Translations under genes and position numbers: made by a program
NCBI RefSeq assembly: GCF_035762905.1
Contig: NZ_DASUCC010000155.1
Span: 1 to 64,000 of the forward strand
Source: DASYTH01 sp035762905
Lineage (GTDB): Bacteria; Actinomycetota; Actinomycetes; Mycobacteriales; Pseudonocardiaceae
Direction: 5' to 3'
Length of the DNA stretch: 64,000 nucleotides
Notes under the pieces: generated by a model
Databases searched by the model: none
Seen by the model: only the letters and a program-made list of their open reading frames with translations
Told to the model about the DNA's origin: nothing
Part shown: positions 34,695 to 42,282 of the stretch, one piece after another
How the letters are laid out: every line of letters begins with the position of its first letter
Numbering within the stretch: position 1 is the first letter of the stretch

Positions 34695-36041
34695 TGAACG
34701 GCGACACCGGGACGGGCACCCGCAAGCCCAATGGCGCGTCCACGATCTACTACAGCGAATATGATGGGTGTTGGCATGGCCGGGTCACCGTCGGGGTAAA
34801 GAACAACGGCGCGCCGGATCGGCGCCACATCAAACGGAAGGCCGCCGGGGAAGGCGACAAGAAGGCGTACAACGCGGTACGGGAGGCCGTGCGGAAACTC
34901 GAACAGGAACGCGACACCGGCACCGTGCGCAAAGCGGGCCGCGCCATGCCAGTGGAGGCATGGTTGGTGCACTGGCTGGAGAACATCGCCCGGCCCACCC
35001 TGAAGTACAAGGCGTACTGCGCCTACCGAACGGCGGTGCACCGTCACCTGATTCCCGGGCTGGGCAAGCATCGGATGGACCACCGGCTCAAGCCGGAGCA
35101 CTTCGAGCGGCTGTACGCGTCGATTCTGCGAGCCGGTGGTGCGCCGGGGACTGCACACCAGGTGCACCGCACCGCGCGCACCGCGTTCCGCGAAGCCGTC
35201 CGGCGTGAGGTCATCGCGCGGAATCCGCTCGCCCCTGGTGAAAGCTCCCCGGCTCAGCGAGACGGAAGTCGAACGGTTCGATGTGGATGAGATTCGACGG
35301 CTCATCAAGACCGCGCTCGGACGGCGCAACGGCACCCGGTTCGTGCTCGCGCTGGCGTTGGGCACTCGGCAGGGCGAAACCATCGGCCTGAAATGGGCGC
35401 GGCTCAACGAGAAGACGAAGATGCTCACGATCGCCAGCCAGTTGCAGCGTCACACCTGGGAACACGGCTGCGACGATCCGCACGTGTGCGGCGCGAAGCA
35501 CCACAAGGTGGCGCCGTGCCCGCAGGGCTGCAGCCGGCACACCCGCCCATGCCCGCCACCGTGCCCGGCCGACTGCACCGGCCACGCCCGGCGGTGCCCG
35601 GGCCGGCGGGGCGGGGGACTGGTGGAAGTGGAGGTCAAGTCCCGGGCTGGGCGGCGCGGCATCGTCCTACCCGACCAGCTCTACACGCTGCTCATGGAGC
35701 ACAAGGCCTCCCAGGAACGCGAGCGGGAACGCGCCGCGGACTTGTGGGTGGGCGACGGATGGATGTTCGCCCAGCCCACCGGCAGGCCGATCGACCCGCG
35801 CCGCGACATGGCCGAATGGAAGACCCTGCTCACGGCAGCCGGGGTCCGGGACGCCCGGCTGCACGACGCCCGGCACACCGCCGCAACGGTCCTCCTGCTG
35901 CTGGAAGTGCCCGAACGGGCCGTCATGGAATTCATGGGCTGGTCCAACAGCGGCATGACCAAGCGCTACCAGCATGTCACGGCCGTCCTCCGGGCCAGCA
36001 TTGCGAAACGGCTGGACGGCTTCCTCTGGAACGACGACTGA
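34694..36041 (+). pseudogene. int: Tyrosine integrase with +1 frameshift and Cys/His-rich insert
   Basis: The N-terminal arm and SAM-like core-binding domains (STIYYSEYDGCWHGRVTVGV; ARPTLKYKAYCAYRTAVHRH) are in one frame up to RNPLA near 35230. The catalytic domain (LVKAPRLSETEVERF onward) is in the next. One C too many in CCCC at 35232-35235 explains the break. Catalytic residues are visible: Arg in LGTRQGE, HDARH, the Trp of MGWS in place of a His, and the nucleophile Tyr in KRYQHV. A Cys/His-rich block (HGCDDPHVCGAKHH, then CPQGCSRH, CPPPCPADCTGHARRC) is inserted in the catalytic domain. As sequenced, no active integrase is made. Confidence 0.85.
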
Positions 36042-36069
36042 GCGCCCGTCGTCGGCCTACCATCCGGGC

Positions 36070-37224
36070 ATGGACATCAGCGCGGCGATCTCGGGTGTGC
36101 GTGCTCATGGTTACGACCACAGGCAGGGTCGAGATCAACCTGCTCAGAAGCATCTGCGTGAGGTGTTTCACCAGCTACGGCCGTTGGTTCCACCTGGGAT
36201 GAAGGTTCTCGTGAGTGGCGCCGGTCGGAGTCTGCCTGTTGTGCCGTGGATCGCCATCTTGAATACCGACGTGACTAATACGGCGCAGGAGGGGCTCTAC
36301 GTCGTCTACCTCTACCGTGGCGATCTGTCGCGGGTTTATCTCAGCATGAATCAAGGTGCGACTCAGCACCAAAAGAATGCCGTGAAGGGAGGTCTCAAAG
36401 GTGTCAAAGCTGAGCGGGCCGCCCTTGCTGAGTTGCGGAGCGAAAGCACGCTGATGCGCGGAAAACTGGATGAGGGGACGCTCGCGGGCCTTGTCGCGTC
36501 AATCGAGCTCGGGTCGGCTCTGTTCCTTCCACGTGGATACGAGGAAGGAAACGTTGCTGCCATGGAGTACGACTTATCAACGCTCCCTGGTGAGGCCGAG
36601 TTACGGGACGACTTATCCCGCTTCTTAGCCTTATATGACGACTGTGTTGCAATCAAACGGGACATACTGGCGACGTCGCCGGGTCTCATCGCGACGACGG
36701 CCGGTTCTGAGAAGACGAAGACTTCGTTCAAGCCTCGTCCTCCGGCGTTCCGCCCCAAGAGTTCTGCTGAATACTTAGCGCGGGTACCGGCCCAGGAGCA
36801 GACCAAGGGACGCCGACACGACGACCTACTTAATCTCTTCGCAGCCAGGGCCAGGACCGCGGGCCTCACGCCAGCAAACAACGTCCATCCGTGCGATCTC
36901 ACCGTTGACAGCACGGACACCCATTGGCTCGTCGAAGCTAAGACCGTCGGTGCCAACGCCGAGCTAGCAGTACGCGAAGCTATCGGACAACTCTTCGCTT
37001 ACCGCCACTTCTGCTACCGCGAGTTGAAGCGGGAGGACCCTGCCCTAGTCGCGTTGTTCTCCGAACCGGTCGGTACGGCCTTTGTTGACCTCCTAGTGTC
37101 GCTGGGGATCGAGGCATTATGGCGCGACAGCGGGACATGGCGGGGAGTTGTGGGGTCAGCACAACCGGGCCTCCTAGCCGCGTCAGAGCCGCCGCCCAGC
37201 GTCGCGGGGTTCGCTGGACCCTGA
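36070..37224 (+). CDS. Putative single-chain modification-dependent restriction endonuclease (MrcB_N + PD-(D/E)XK)
   Basis: The 384-residue protein has an N-terminal domain (about 25-160) like MrcB/DUF3578: LVPPGMKVLVSGAGRSLPVV, PWIAILNTDVTNTAQEGLYV, VYLYRGDLSRVYLSMNQGAT. A helical linker follows. The C-terminal nuclease core has Asp276, Glu289-Ala-Lys291 (HWLVEAKTV) and QLFAY at 307-311, the PD-(D/E)XK and QLxxY pattern of restriction enzymes. McrB-type N-domains recognise modified cytosines. Base use is unlike its neighbours: at least five TTA leucine codons and lower GC, indicating transfer and possible bldA-tRNA control. It sits between the integrase and the attachment site and ends in a terminator. 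Specificity is unknown. Confidence 0.72.
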   Translation: MDISAAISGVRAHGYDHRQGRDQPAQKHLREVFHQLRPLVPPGMKVLVSGAGRSLPVVPWIAILNTDVTNTAQEGLYVVYLYRGDLSRVYLSMNQGATQHQKNAVKGGLKGVKAERAALAELRSESTLMRGKLDEGTLAGLVASIELGSALFLPRGYEEGNVAAMEYDLSTLPGEAELRDDLSRFLALYDDCVAIKRDILATSPGLIATTAGSEKTKTSFKPRPPAFRPKSSAEYLARVPAQEQTKGRRHDDLLNLFAARARTAGLTPANNVHPCDLTVDSTDTHWLVEAKTVGANAELAVREAIGQLFAYRHFCYRELKREDPALVALFSEPVGTAFVDLLVSLGIEALWRDSGTWRGVVGSAQPGLLAASEPPPSVAGFAGP

Positions 37225-37247
37225 TCTGAGACCCGAACTGAGACCCG

Positions 37248-37280
37248 ACAGCCCCGGTGATCTTCGCCGGGGGCTGTTTT
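37248..37280. terminator. Intrinsic terminator after the restriction gene
   Basis: ACAGCCCCGG pairs with CCGGGGGCTGT around a 9-11 base loop and is followed by TTTT. It ends 4 bases before the tRNA repeat and separates the two elements transcriptionally. Confidence 0.75.
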
Positions 37281-37283
37281 GCC

Positions 37284-37361
37284 TGGTGCCCCCGGCAGGA
37301 TTCGAACCTGCGACCTACCGCTTAGGAGGCGCTACTGTGGTTAGCGCTGCGCTACCTGGCG
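37284..37361 (-). other. Attachment-site repeat: tRNA-Arg(CCU)-like sequence with non-pairing 5' half
   Basis: The minus strand reads anticodon loop CTCCTAA (anticodon CCU), T-arm GCAGGTTCGAATCCTGC, acceptor strand CGGGGGC and ACCA. The 5' half is GCCAGGTAGCGCAG where GCCCCCG would be needed, and the anticodon stem has a mismatch. It is therefore probably not a working tRNA but the crossover core with other DNA joined at the 5' side. The 39 bases at 37284-37322 repeat 22187-22224. Confidence 0.7.
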
Positions 37362-37415
37362 TTTCCCAACTTTACTCACGAGCGCAACTCGTCGAGTTGT
37401 GCGCTCCGAGACCGA

Positions 37416-37706
37416 TCATGCGCCGGGAGGGTCGACGGCCCGTAAGTGCCGGAGCGGGTGCGCAGCGCCGGGGAGGGTGCCGTCGGCGGCCGGCATCGCC
37501 GCGCCGGTCGGCGGCGCGAGTGCTTCGACGGCGGCGCCGAGCGCGGCGAGGAACTCGGTGAGCCCGAGCTGCGTGTCGAGATAGATGGTGTTGGTGGCGG
37601 TGTCGATCACTGCGGGCGTCCCGTCGAGCTTGCCCGCCGCGATGGTGATGTTGTGGCGGGTGACGGCCTGGTGGAGGTTCGCGAGGAGCCCGAGGAGATC
37701 GCTCAT
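37416..37706 (-). CDS. Small protein of unknown function at the prophage left end
   Basis: A 96-residue protein (MSDLLGLLANLHQAVTRHNI, then IDTATNTIYLDTQLGLTEFL). It is leftward like the repressor and 132 bases downstream of it, so it may be expressed from the lysogenic promoter. I recognise no domain; the strand-helix pattern faintly resembles the start of an ImmA/IrrE-type protein but has no HExxH. Confidence 0.55.
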   Translation of the reverse strand: MSDLLGLLANLHQAVTRHNITIAAGKLDGTPAVIDTATNTIYLDTQLGLTEFLAALGAAVEALAPPTGAAMPAADGTLPGAAHPLRHLRAVDPPGA

Positions 37707-37838
37707 ACCGGACGTATCCCCGGCGATTGTTGAGGCGTTAACAACGTTCCGTGAATAGGGTCACGTTAGGGCCTTTCGGCCTACCCCCCGTGCGCTTTGC
37801 CCACATACGGTTGCGTATTGCCGCAGATAGATCCCCGT

Positions 37839-38273
37839 TTACCTGGTCTTTCGGCGCCGCGATGGAGGACTTTCGCCCCTATCCGGAACGCTGACTGGCC
37901 GATATCTGTCCGGTTGCTGGGCCTGCTCCTCGGCGCTGATCGGTCGCGCTCCGTCACCGGCCATGCGGCGCTCCACCTCGGCGAGCAACTCCCTGTTGGA
38001 CAGTGCTCCGGGGTCGGGTGGCGCGCTGGTCCGTTGCTTGGCTTCCTCGGCAGTGAGCAGCGCCGCGGCGACCATGACCTCGAGCACCGGCCGGCGGGTG
38101 GCGGTGGCTAGGGTGCGCACGTTGTCTATGGACGGCCCGGTTTCGCCGCGAAGCCAGCGGCTTACGACGCTCGGCGCTACCCCCGTGTGGCGCGCCAGCT
38201 CGGCTTGGCTCCAGCCGTGCTGGTCCATCTGGGCCCGCAGGTAGTCGCCGAACGCCCCCTCGTTCGGTTGCAT
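37839..38273 (-). CDS. XRE-family phage repressor
   Basis: The 144-residue protein has an N-terminal Cro/C1-type helix-turn-helix (YLRAQMDQHGWSQAELARHT then VAPSVVSRWLRGETGPS) and an Arg-rich C-terminal tail without a peptidase domain. It is divergent from a Cro-like gene. The ATG at 38273 (MQPNEGAF) has no Shine-Dalgarno, so the message is probably leaderless. A TGCATGCATGCA site lies just upstream at 38288-38299. It most likely maintains lysogeny. Having no RecA-cleavage domain implies another induction route. Confidence 0.85.
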   Translation of the reverse strand: MQPNEGAFGDYLRAQMDQHGWSQAELARHTGVAPSVVSRWLRGETGPSIDNVRTLATATRRPVLEVMVAAALLTAEEAKQRTSAPPDPGALSNRELLAEVERRMAGDGARPISAEEQAQQPDRYRPVSVPDRGESPPSRRRKTR

Positions 38274-38287
38274 GCGCCCATGGTAGG

Positions 38288-38299
38288 TGCATGCATGCA
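38288..38299. promoter_or_regulatory. Operator 1, TGCATGCATGCA
   Basis: A perfect palindrome 15 bases upstream of the repressor start. It is identical in core to operators 2 and 3 across the divergent promoter region. Confidence 0.65.
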
Positions 38300-38362
38300 A
38301 GCCGGTAAAGCGGCAACACACAAGTTGGACCGGTCGGCTTAATTACACCAGTGCAACGCTAT

Positions 38363-38374
38363 TGCATGCATGCA
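38363..38374. promoter_or_regulatory. Operator 2, TGCATGCATGCA
   Basis: The second copy of the 12-base palindrome, 23 bases before the Cro-like start codon, in position to block its promoter. Confidence 0.65.
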
Positions 38375-38386
38375 CGCCACTAGATA

Positions 38387-38398
38387 GCATGCATGCAT
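38387..38398. promoter_or_regulatory. Operator 3, GCATGCATGCAT overlapping the Cro-like start
   Basis: The third copy, offset by one base, runs into the ATG at 38397. Operators 2 and 3 have centres 24 bases apart, so two dimers could bind nearly the same DNA face. Confidence 0.6.
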
Positions 38399-38645
38399 GG
38401 CAATCCCGCCCATGCACGCCACGCTCATCATCAACCCCGAGACCCTCGACGCGCTGCGGGGACGCGCCGGGATCACCACCAACGCCGCTCTCGCCGAGGC
38501 CATCGGCGTCGACAAATCCACCGTCGGCCGGGTCCTCGCCGCGCGCACCGAACCTTCCGCCCGGTTCATCGCCGGGCTGTTCGAACTGGCCGCGGCCCAC
38601 GACATCGACGTGCGCGACCTGATCAAGACGAAGCCCGCCGCGTGA
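38397..38645 (+). CDS. Cro-like helix-turn-helix regulator
   Basis: An 82-residue protein with a helix-turn-helix: NPETLDALRGRAGITTNAAL, AEAIGVDKSTVGRVLAARTE, then a helix FIAGLFELAAAHDIDVRDLI. It is divergent from the repressor and first in the early rightward operon. The ATG lies inside operator 3, implying leaderless translation and tight control. It probably acts as the lytic switch protein, though the roles of the two regulators could be exchanged. Confidence 0.8.
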   Translation: MAIPPMHATLIINPETLDALRGRAGITTNAALAEAIGVDKSTVGRVLAARTEPSARFIAGLFELAAAHDIDVRDLIKTKPAA

Positions 38646-38700
38646 CTGGCCGGTCTGCGGCGGGCTCCTGGATACGAATCCCACCACCAAGGAGGATCCG

Positions 38701-38988
38701 ATGACCACATCGTACGCGGAGATCGCGGCCGACTCGGAAGCCCTGGCGTTCCTGCTCGACCCGGCGCTCGACATCCACGGGGCGCACGTGCCGGCCGGGC
38801 CGTGCGGCTGGTGCGACGACACGGACGCGGTCGCGACCGTGCGGGTGTACGGCCAGCCGCGCGCCGACGTGTTCCGCCCGGTTGAGCTGGTCGAGTGCTG
38901 CGCCCGCTGCGCCAACACGGTCACCGATCGGGCCGTCGCCGAGCGCGCCACCGACACCCCGATCGTCGTCGAGGTGTCCCGTGGCTGA
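38701..38988 (+). CDS. Phage early protein with paired cysteines, unknown function
   Basis: A 95-residue protein with an excellent AAGGAGG site. It contains CGWCDDTD and ECCARCANTV, two CxxC-type pairs likely to bind zinc, after an acidic helical start (YAEIAADSEALAFLLDPALD). No known family was recognised. Confidence 0.7.
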   Translation: MTTSYAEIAADSEALAFLLDPALDIHGAHVPAGPCGWCDDTDAVATVRVYGQPRADVFRPVELVECCARCANTVTDRAVAERATDTPIVVEVSRG

Positions 38989-39061
38989 ACAGGCCGTGTT
39001 GACCGATCTCGGCCGTGACGTGCGCGCCGACCTCGTCCGCCGCCAAACCACCACTCACTGA
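38981..39061 (+). CDS. 26-residue phage ORF
   Basis: The GTG at 38981 overlaps the previous stop by 8 bases, and the frame reads MAEQAVLTDLGRDVRADLVR then RQTTTH. The overlap is typical of this operon, but the product is too short to classify. Confidence 0.35.
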   Translation: MAEQAVLTDLGRDVRADLVRRQTTTH

Positions 39062-39082
39062 CAGTCCAGAAAGGACAACGCT

Positions 39083-39868
39083 GTGTCAAACCCAGGAACC
39101 GAGATCCAGCGCACCGAGCAGCAGGCCCGCGGGGTGCCGGTCGCGCTGAACGGCAGGCAGGACAACTTCGACGCCGCGTATCGGCTGGCGAAGAACCTGG
39201 CCATGTCCGGCATCATCCCCCGCGAACTGCAGGGCAAACCCGCCGACGTGCTCGTCATCGTGCTGTACGGCCAAGAGCTTGGGCTTGCGCCGATGCAGGC
39301 CATGCAGGTCATCGACGTGGTCAAGGGTCGGCCGGCGCTCCGCGCGAACCTGTGGGTGGCGCTGGCCCGAAAGGCGGGCCACAAGGTCCGGGTGACCGAC
39401 GAAACCGCAACGTCCTGCACGGTCAGCGTCGTTCGTCACGACGACCCCGAACCGTGCGTCGTCGAGTACACGCTGGACGACGCGAAGACCGCGGGGCTGC
39501 TGTCCAACGACAACTACCGCAAGAACCCGAAGGCGATGCTGTACGCGCGGGCCGCATCGACGGCGATCCGCCGCGCCTGCCCCGAGGTCGCTCTGGGCTT
39601 CTCCGACGAGTACGAGTTGGCCGAGCCCGAGCCGGCCCGCCCCACGCTGGCGCAGGTCGCCGCCGAGCGCACCGACCGGGGCGCGGACATCGTCGCGGCC
39701 AGCACACACGGCCGGCTGAACGGCGTGCCCGACCCGGTGCCGGCCGCCGAGCCGGAAGTCGACGAAGACGCGGCGATGGCCGCCGAGATGGCGGCGATCG
39801 AAGCCGAGCACCAGGCCGAGTACGGCGAGGCCCAGCCCGACACGCTCGACCTCGGCGGTGAGCACTGA
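39083..39868 (+). CDS. RecT-like single-strand annealing protein
   Basis: The 261-residue protein contains YRLAKNLAMSGIIPRELQGK, VIVLYGQELGLAPMQAMQVI, the RPALRANLWVALARKAGHKV core and KNPKAMLYARAASTAIRRAC. These are the conserved blocks of phage RecT-like annealing proteins. The C-terminus is acidic. GAAAGGA precedes the GTG at 39083. Together with the RecB-like nuclease two genes later it forms a Red/RecET-like recombination pair. The stop overlaps the next ATG. Confidence 0.8.
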   Translation: MSNPGTEIQRTEQQARGVPVALNGRQDNFDAAYRLAKNLAMSGIIPRELQGKPADVLVIVLYGQELGLAPMQAMQVIDVVKGRPALRANLWVALARKAGHKVRVTDETATSCTVSVVRHDDPEPCVVEYTLDDAKTAGLLSNDNYRKNPKAMLYARAASTAIRRACPEVALGFSDEYELAEPEPARPTLAQVAAERTDRGADIVAASTHGRLNGVPDPVPAAEPEVDEDAAMAAEMAAIEAEHQAEYGEAQPDTLDLGGEH

Positions 39869-40272
39869 TGGGCTACGAATCCACACTCACCGGCGAGATC
39901 ACCATCCGACCCGCGGTCCGGTGGGTCGACTACCGGGACAGCATGTTCCGGGAGGACGGCGACCGGACCCTTTCGATCCGGCTGTCCGAGTCGGTCAACA
40001 AGTCCAGCAACGACGACGGCGAGGTGCTCACCCGAACCGCCACGGCGATCGTCCCACGCTCGATTGACCGCGGGGTCTACTACAACCTCGCCAACGAGCT
40101 GCGGGTGCTGCTCGAGCAGATCCCCGCCGGCAAGCACCGGTTCGACGGCTACCTGACCCGCAAAGGCGAGGAGCAGGGCGACGTTCAGCGGTACTGGATC
40201 GACGCCGACGGGACGGTGCAGTCCGAGACCGCAGACATGCGTTGGCCTGACGGGACAGCGGTCGAGCCATGA
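39868..40272 (+). CDS. DUF6205-like phage protein
   Basis: The 134-residue protein starts MGYESTLTGEITIRPAVRWV, the usual opening of DUF6205 proteins found between recombination genes in actinophages, and continues with beta-rich sequence ending RYWIDADGTVQSETADMRWP. Its start overlaps the RecT-like stop and its end overlaps the nuclease start. The function is unknown. Confidence 0.65.
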   Translation: MGYESTLTGEITIRPAVRWVDYRDSMFREDGDRTLSIRLSESVNKSSNDDGEVLTRTATAIVPRSIDRGVYYNLANELRVLLEQIPAGKHRFDGYLTRKGEEQGDVQRYWIDADGTVQSETADMRWPDGTAVEP

Positions 40273-41267
40273 CCGCCGTCGACCGGCCGGCCGAGCGCAC
40301 CACCGCCGACCTGCTGCTCGAATGGGACCGGCAGCGCCCCCGGTCCCGGCAGCGGGAACTCGGCTGGTCCGAGGTCGGCGGATGCCGACGCCGCGCCGGC
40401 TACCGGCTGGCCGGCGCCGAACCCACCAACCCCGGCGGGTCGGTGCAGGCCGTGCTCGGCACCGCCATCCACGACGCCGTGCAGCAGCGGCTCGTCGAGA
40501 CCGCGGCGCCCGAAGACCTGGTCGAGTACCCGGTCGAGTTTGCCGGCATCCCCGGCCACCTCGACCGGTACGAAGCCGAGCACGCCCGCCTGGTCGACGT
40601 GAAGACCACCAGCTCGAGGTGGCTCGACCACATCAAGGTGCACGGCCCCGAGCGGTCACACCTGTGGCAGACCAACGGGTACGCGGCGGCGCTGATCGGC
40701 CAGGGCCGGCCGGTGCGCGAGATCGTGATCGACTACATCGCACGCGACACCGGCGACCTGCACCGGTGGACCGGCCGGCCCGACCCGCTGCAGGTGAAGG
40801 CCGCACTCGAATGGATCCGTGCGGTGCGATCGGTGCCGGTCGACATGCTCAACCGGGACTACGCGCCGGACGGCCCGTTCTGCCAGCACTGCCCGTTCTT
40901 CAACCGGTGCTGGGACGGTGCGACACCCGGCCGGGATCCGCGGTCGGTGCTGCTGGTCGAGGACCCGGACGCCGCCGGGTGGGCGGCGAAGCTGTGGCAG
41001 GCCCGGCAGGACATTGCGGCGGCGAAGGATCGGGAGGCGGAGGCGAAGGGCGCGCTCGACGCGCTGCGCCCCAACGAGGCTGGCGGCTCCGATGTGCTCG
41101 ACGTGGGGTTCGAGCTCGGTCTGCTGTGGACGATCACCGATTCGGAGCGGCTCGACACCACCCAGGTCCGCGCCGAGTACGCCCGAGTCGGCGCCCGACC
41201 CCCAACGAAGACCAGCACTAGCACGAAGTTGTCGTTCGTGCCGTTGCCGGACGGGCCTGCCCCGTGA
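40269..41267 (+). CDS. RecB/Cas4-like PD-(D/E)XK exonuclease
   Basis: The 332-residue protein has GWSEVGGCRRRAGYRL, the GTAIHDAV histidine motif, GHLDRYEAEHARLVDVKTTS (motifs II and III, Asp and Asp-x-Lys) and LWQTNGYAAAL (QxxxY). A cysteine set CQHCPFFNRC resembles the iron-sulfur cluster of AddB and Cas4 nucleases. It probably resects double-strand ends to load the RecT-like protein. The ATGA overlap with the previous gene supports coupled synthesis. Confidence 0.85.
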   Translation: MTAVDRPAERTTADLLLEWDRQRPRSRQRELGWSEVGGCRRRAGYRLAGAEPTNPGGSVQAVLGTAIHDAVQQRLVETAAPEDLVEYPVEFAGIPGHLDRYEAEHARLVDVKTTSSRWLDHIKVHGPERSHLWQTNGYAAALIGQGRPVREIVIDYIARDTGDLHRWTGRPDPLQVKAALEWIRAVRSVPVDMLNRDYAPDGPFCQHCPFFNRCWDGATPGRDPRSVLLVEDPDAAGWAAKLWQARQDIAAAKDREAEAKGALDALRPNEAGGSDVLDVGFELGLLWTITDSERLDTTQVRAEYARVGARPPTKTSTSTKLSFVPLPDGPAP

Positions 41268-41488
41268 CGGCCCGCATCCTCCGCGCCGGGTGTGAGCGGA
41301 CCGGGAAAACCCGCTACCGGAACCGGAAAGCGGTGATCGCGGGGATCGACAAGCACCGGCAGCGGTTCCGCCGGTACCACGGCCGGGATGCACCCCCGCT
41401 CTACCACTACCGCTGCCACCACTGCCGCGGCTGGCACATGACCCACATCGACCCCGAGGAATACCAGCAGCAAAGGAAATCAGCATGA
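41264..41488 (+). CDS. Small basic zinc-ribbon-like phage protein
   Basis: A 74-residue protein, Arg-rich at the N-terminus, with YHYRCHHCRGWHMTH, a CxxC and His pattern recurrent in small phage nucleic-acid-binding proteins. GTGA overlaps on both sides place it in the recombination operon. The function is unknown. Confidence 0.65.
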   Translation: MTARILRAGCERTGKTRYRNRKAVIAGIDKHRQRFRRYHGRDAPPLYHYRCHHCRGWHMTHIDPEEYQQQRKSA

Positions 41489-42282
41489 CCGAGACCCCCA
41501 CCACCACATGCACCGTCACCACCGGCGGACTGCGCACCCTCCTCGCCACCGTCGCCCGGTTCGCCGGCACCGACGACACCCTGCCGATGATCAAATCGGT
41601 GATGTTGCACACCGCCATGCACCGGCAGGTGCCGCAGCTCGTCGCGACCGCGACCGACCGATTCGTGCTCGGACAGATGCACATTGAGGCCACCGGCGCC
41701 CTGCCCGGTGACAAGCTGGTGCCGCTCGACGAGGTGAAACGGGCGCTGGCCATGTTGAAACTCGCCGACCCGCTCAGCCTGATCGAACTGTCCGTGGTGG
41801 ACGACGGGCTGCGCCTGGCCGGCAACCGCATGACCATCACCCTCGAGCTACGGGACGACTCGTTCCCGAAGGTCGGCAAGCTGTTCGACACCCCGAAGCC
41901 GACCGAGCCCGTCGGAGAAGTTGCGTTCAACGGGCCGTTCCTGGCGAAGTTCTCCGCCGTGGCCAAGGAGATCAGCGAAGGCATGCCGGGCCGTCACAGT
42001 ATGCGTGTCGAGCACAGCTCGAAGACCCGCCCGGCGTTCATCACCATCGGCGACTGCTTCCGTGGGCTGATCATGCCGATGCGGATGCCCGACGAGGGTA
42101 TGCCCGAGGTGCCGTTCTTCATCTCTGCCACCGAGCAGGCTCTGCTCGACGACGCCACCGCCGAGCGCGCCGAGGCCGAGCAGAAGGCCAAGCGGTCGGC
42201 CGCCGCGAAGAAGGCCGCCGCCACCCGCCGCGCCAACGCCGCCGGCAAGCCGGCCGGGCGCAGCGGGAAGGCCGCAGCGTGA
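41485..42282 (+). CDS. DnaN-like sliding-clamp homologue with Ala/Lys-rich tail
   Basis: The 265-residue protein resembles bacterial beta clamps: GGLRTLLATVARFAGTDDTL, TDRFVLGQMHIEATGALPGD, LELRDDSFPKVGKLFDTP (the conserved P-x-x-x-x-L strand) and CFRGLIMPMRMPD near the end, where MPxR motifs of clamps occur. It is shorter than host DnaN (about 370-400), and residues from about 220 are an Ala/Lys/Arg tail (KRSAAAKKAAATRRANAAGK) like histone H1-type DNA-binding tails. It could serve phage replication or hijack host clamp partners. Fold assignment is from motif recognition only. Confidence 0.72.
   Translation: MTETPTTTCTVTTGGLRTLLATVARFAGTDDTLPMIKSVMLHTAMHRQVPQLVATATDRFVLGQMHIEATGALPGDKLVPLDEVKRALAMLKLADPLSLIELSVVDDGLRLAGNRMTITLELRDDSFPKVGKLFDTPKPTEPVGEVAFNGPFLAKFSAVAKEISEGMPGRHSMRVEHSSKTRPAFITIGDCFRGLIMPMRMPDEGMPEVPFFISATEQALLDDATAERAEAEQKAKRSAAAKKAAATRRANAAGKPAGRSGKAAA

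Larger units (their letters stand above)
22187..37322. mobile_element. Putative AICE-like integrated element between tRNA-Arg 3'-end repeats
   Basis: The DNA between the two direct copies of the tRNA 3' end contains IS elements, a recombinase remnant, secreted-protein cargo and a wHTH / excisionase / tyrosine-integrase module at the right end. That is the order found beside attP in actinomycete integrative and conjugative elements. No FtsK-like transfer gene or full replication gene is present, so it is at best a decayed or cargo-only element. The boundaries are inferred from the repeats. Confidence 0.5.

Noticed and set aside
32300..36041. Programmed ribosomal frameshifting in the IS110 transposase or integrase
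   Set aside because: There is no slippery heptamer or fitting stop context; the shifts lie at plain G or C runs and the IS110 pair cancels, which looks like indels.
37284..37361. Functional tRNA-Arg(CCU) gene
   Set aside because: The 3' half and anticodon loop are fine, but the 5' acceptor half does not pair with CGGGGGC and the anticodon stem has a mismatch.
37416..37706. ImmA/IrrE anti-repressor peptidase
   Set aside because: A short resemblance exists, but the HExxH zinc site is missing and the protein is too small.
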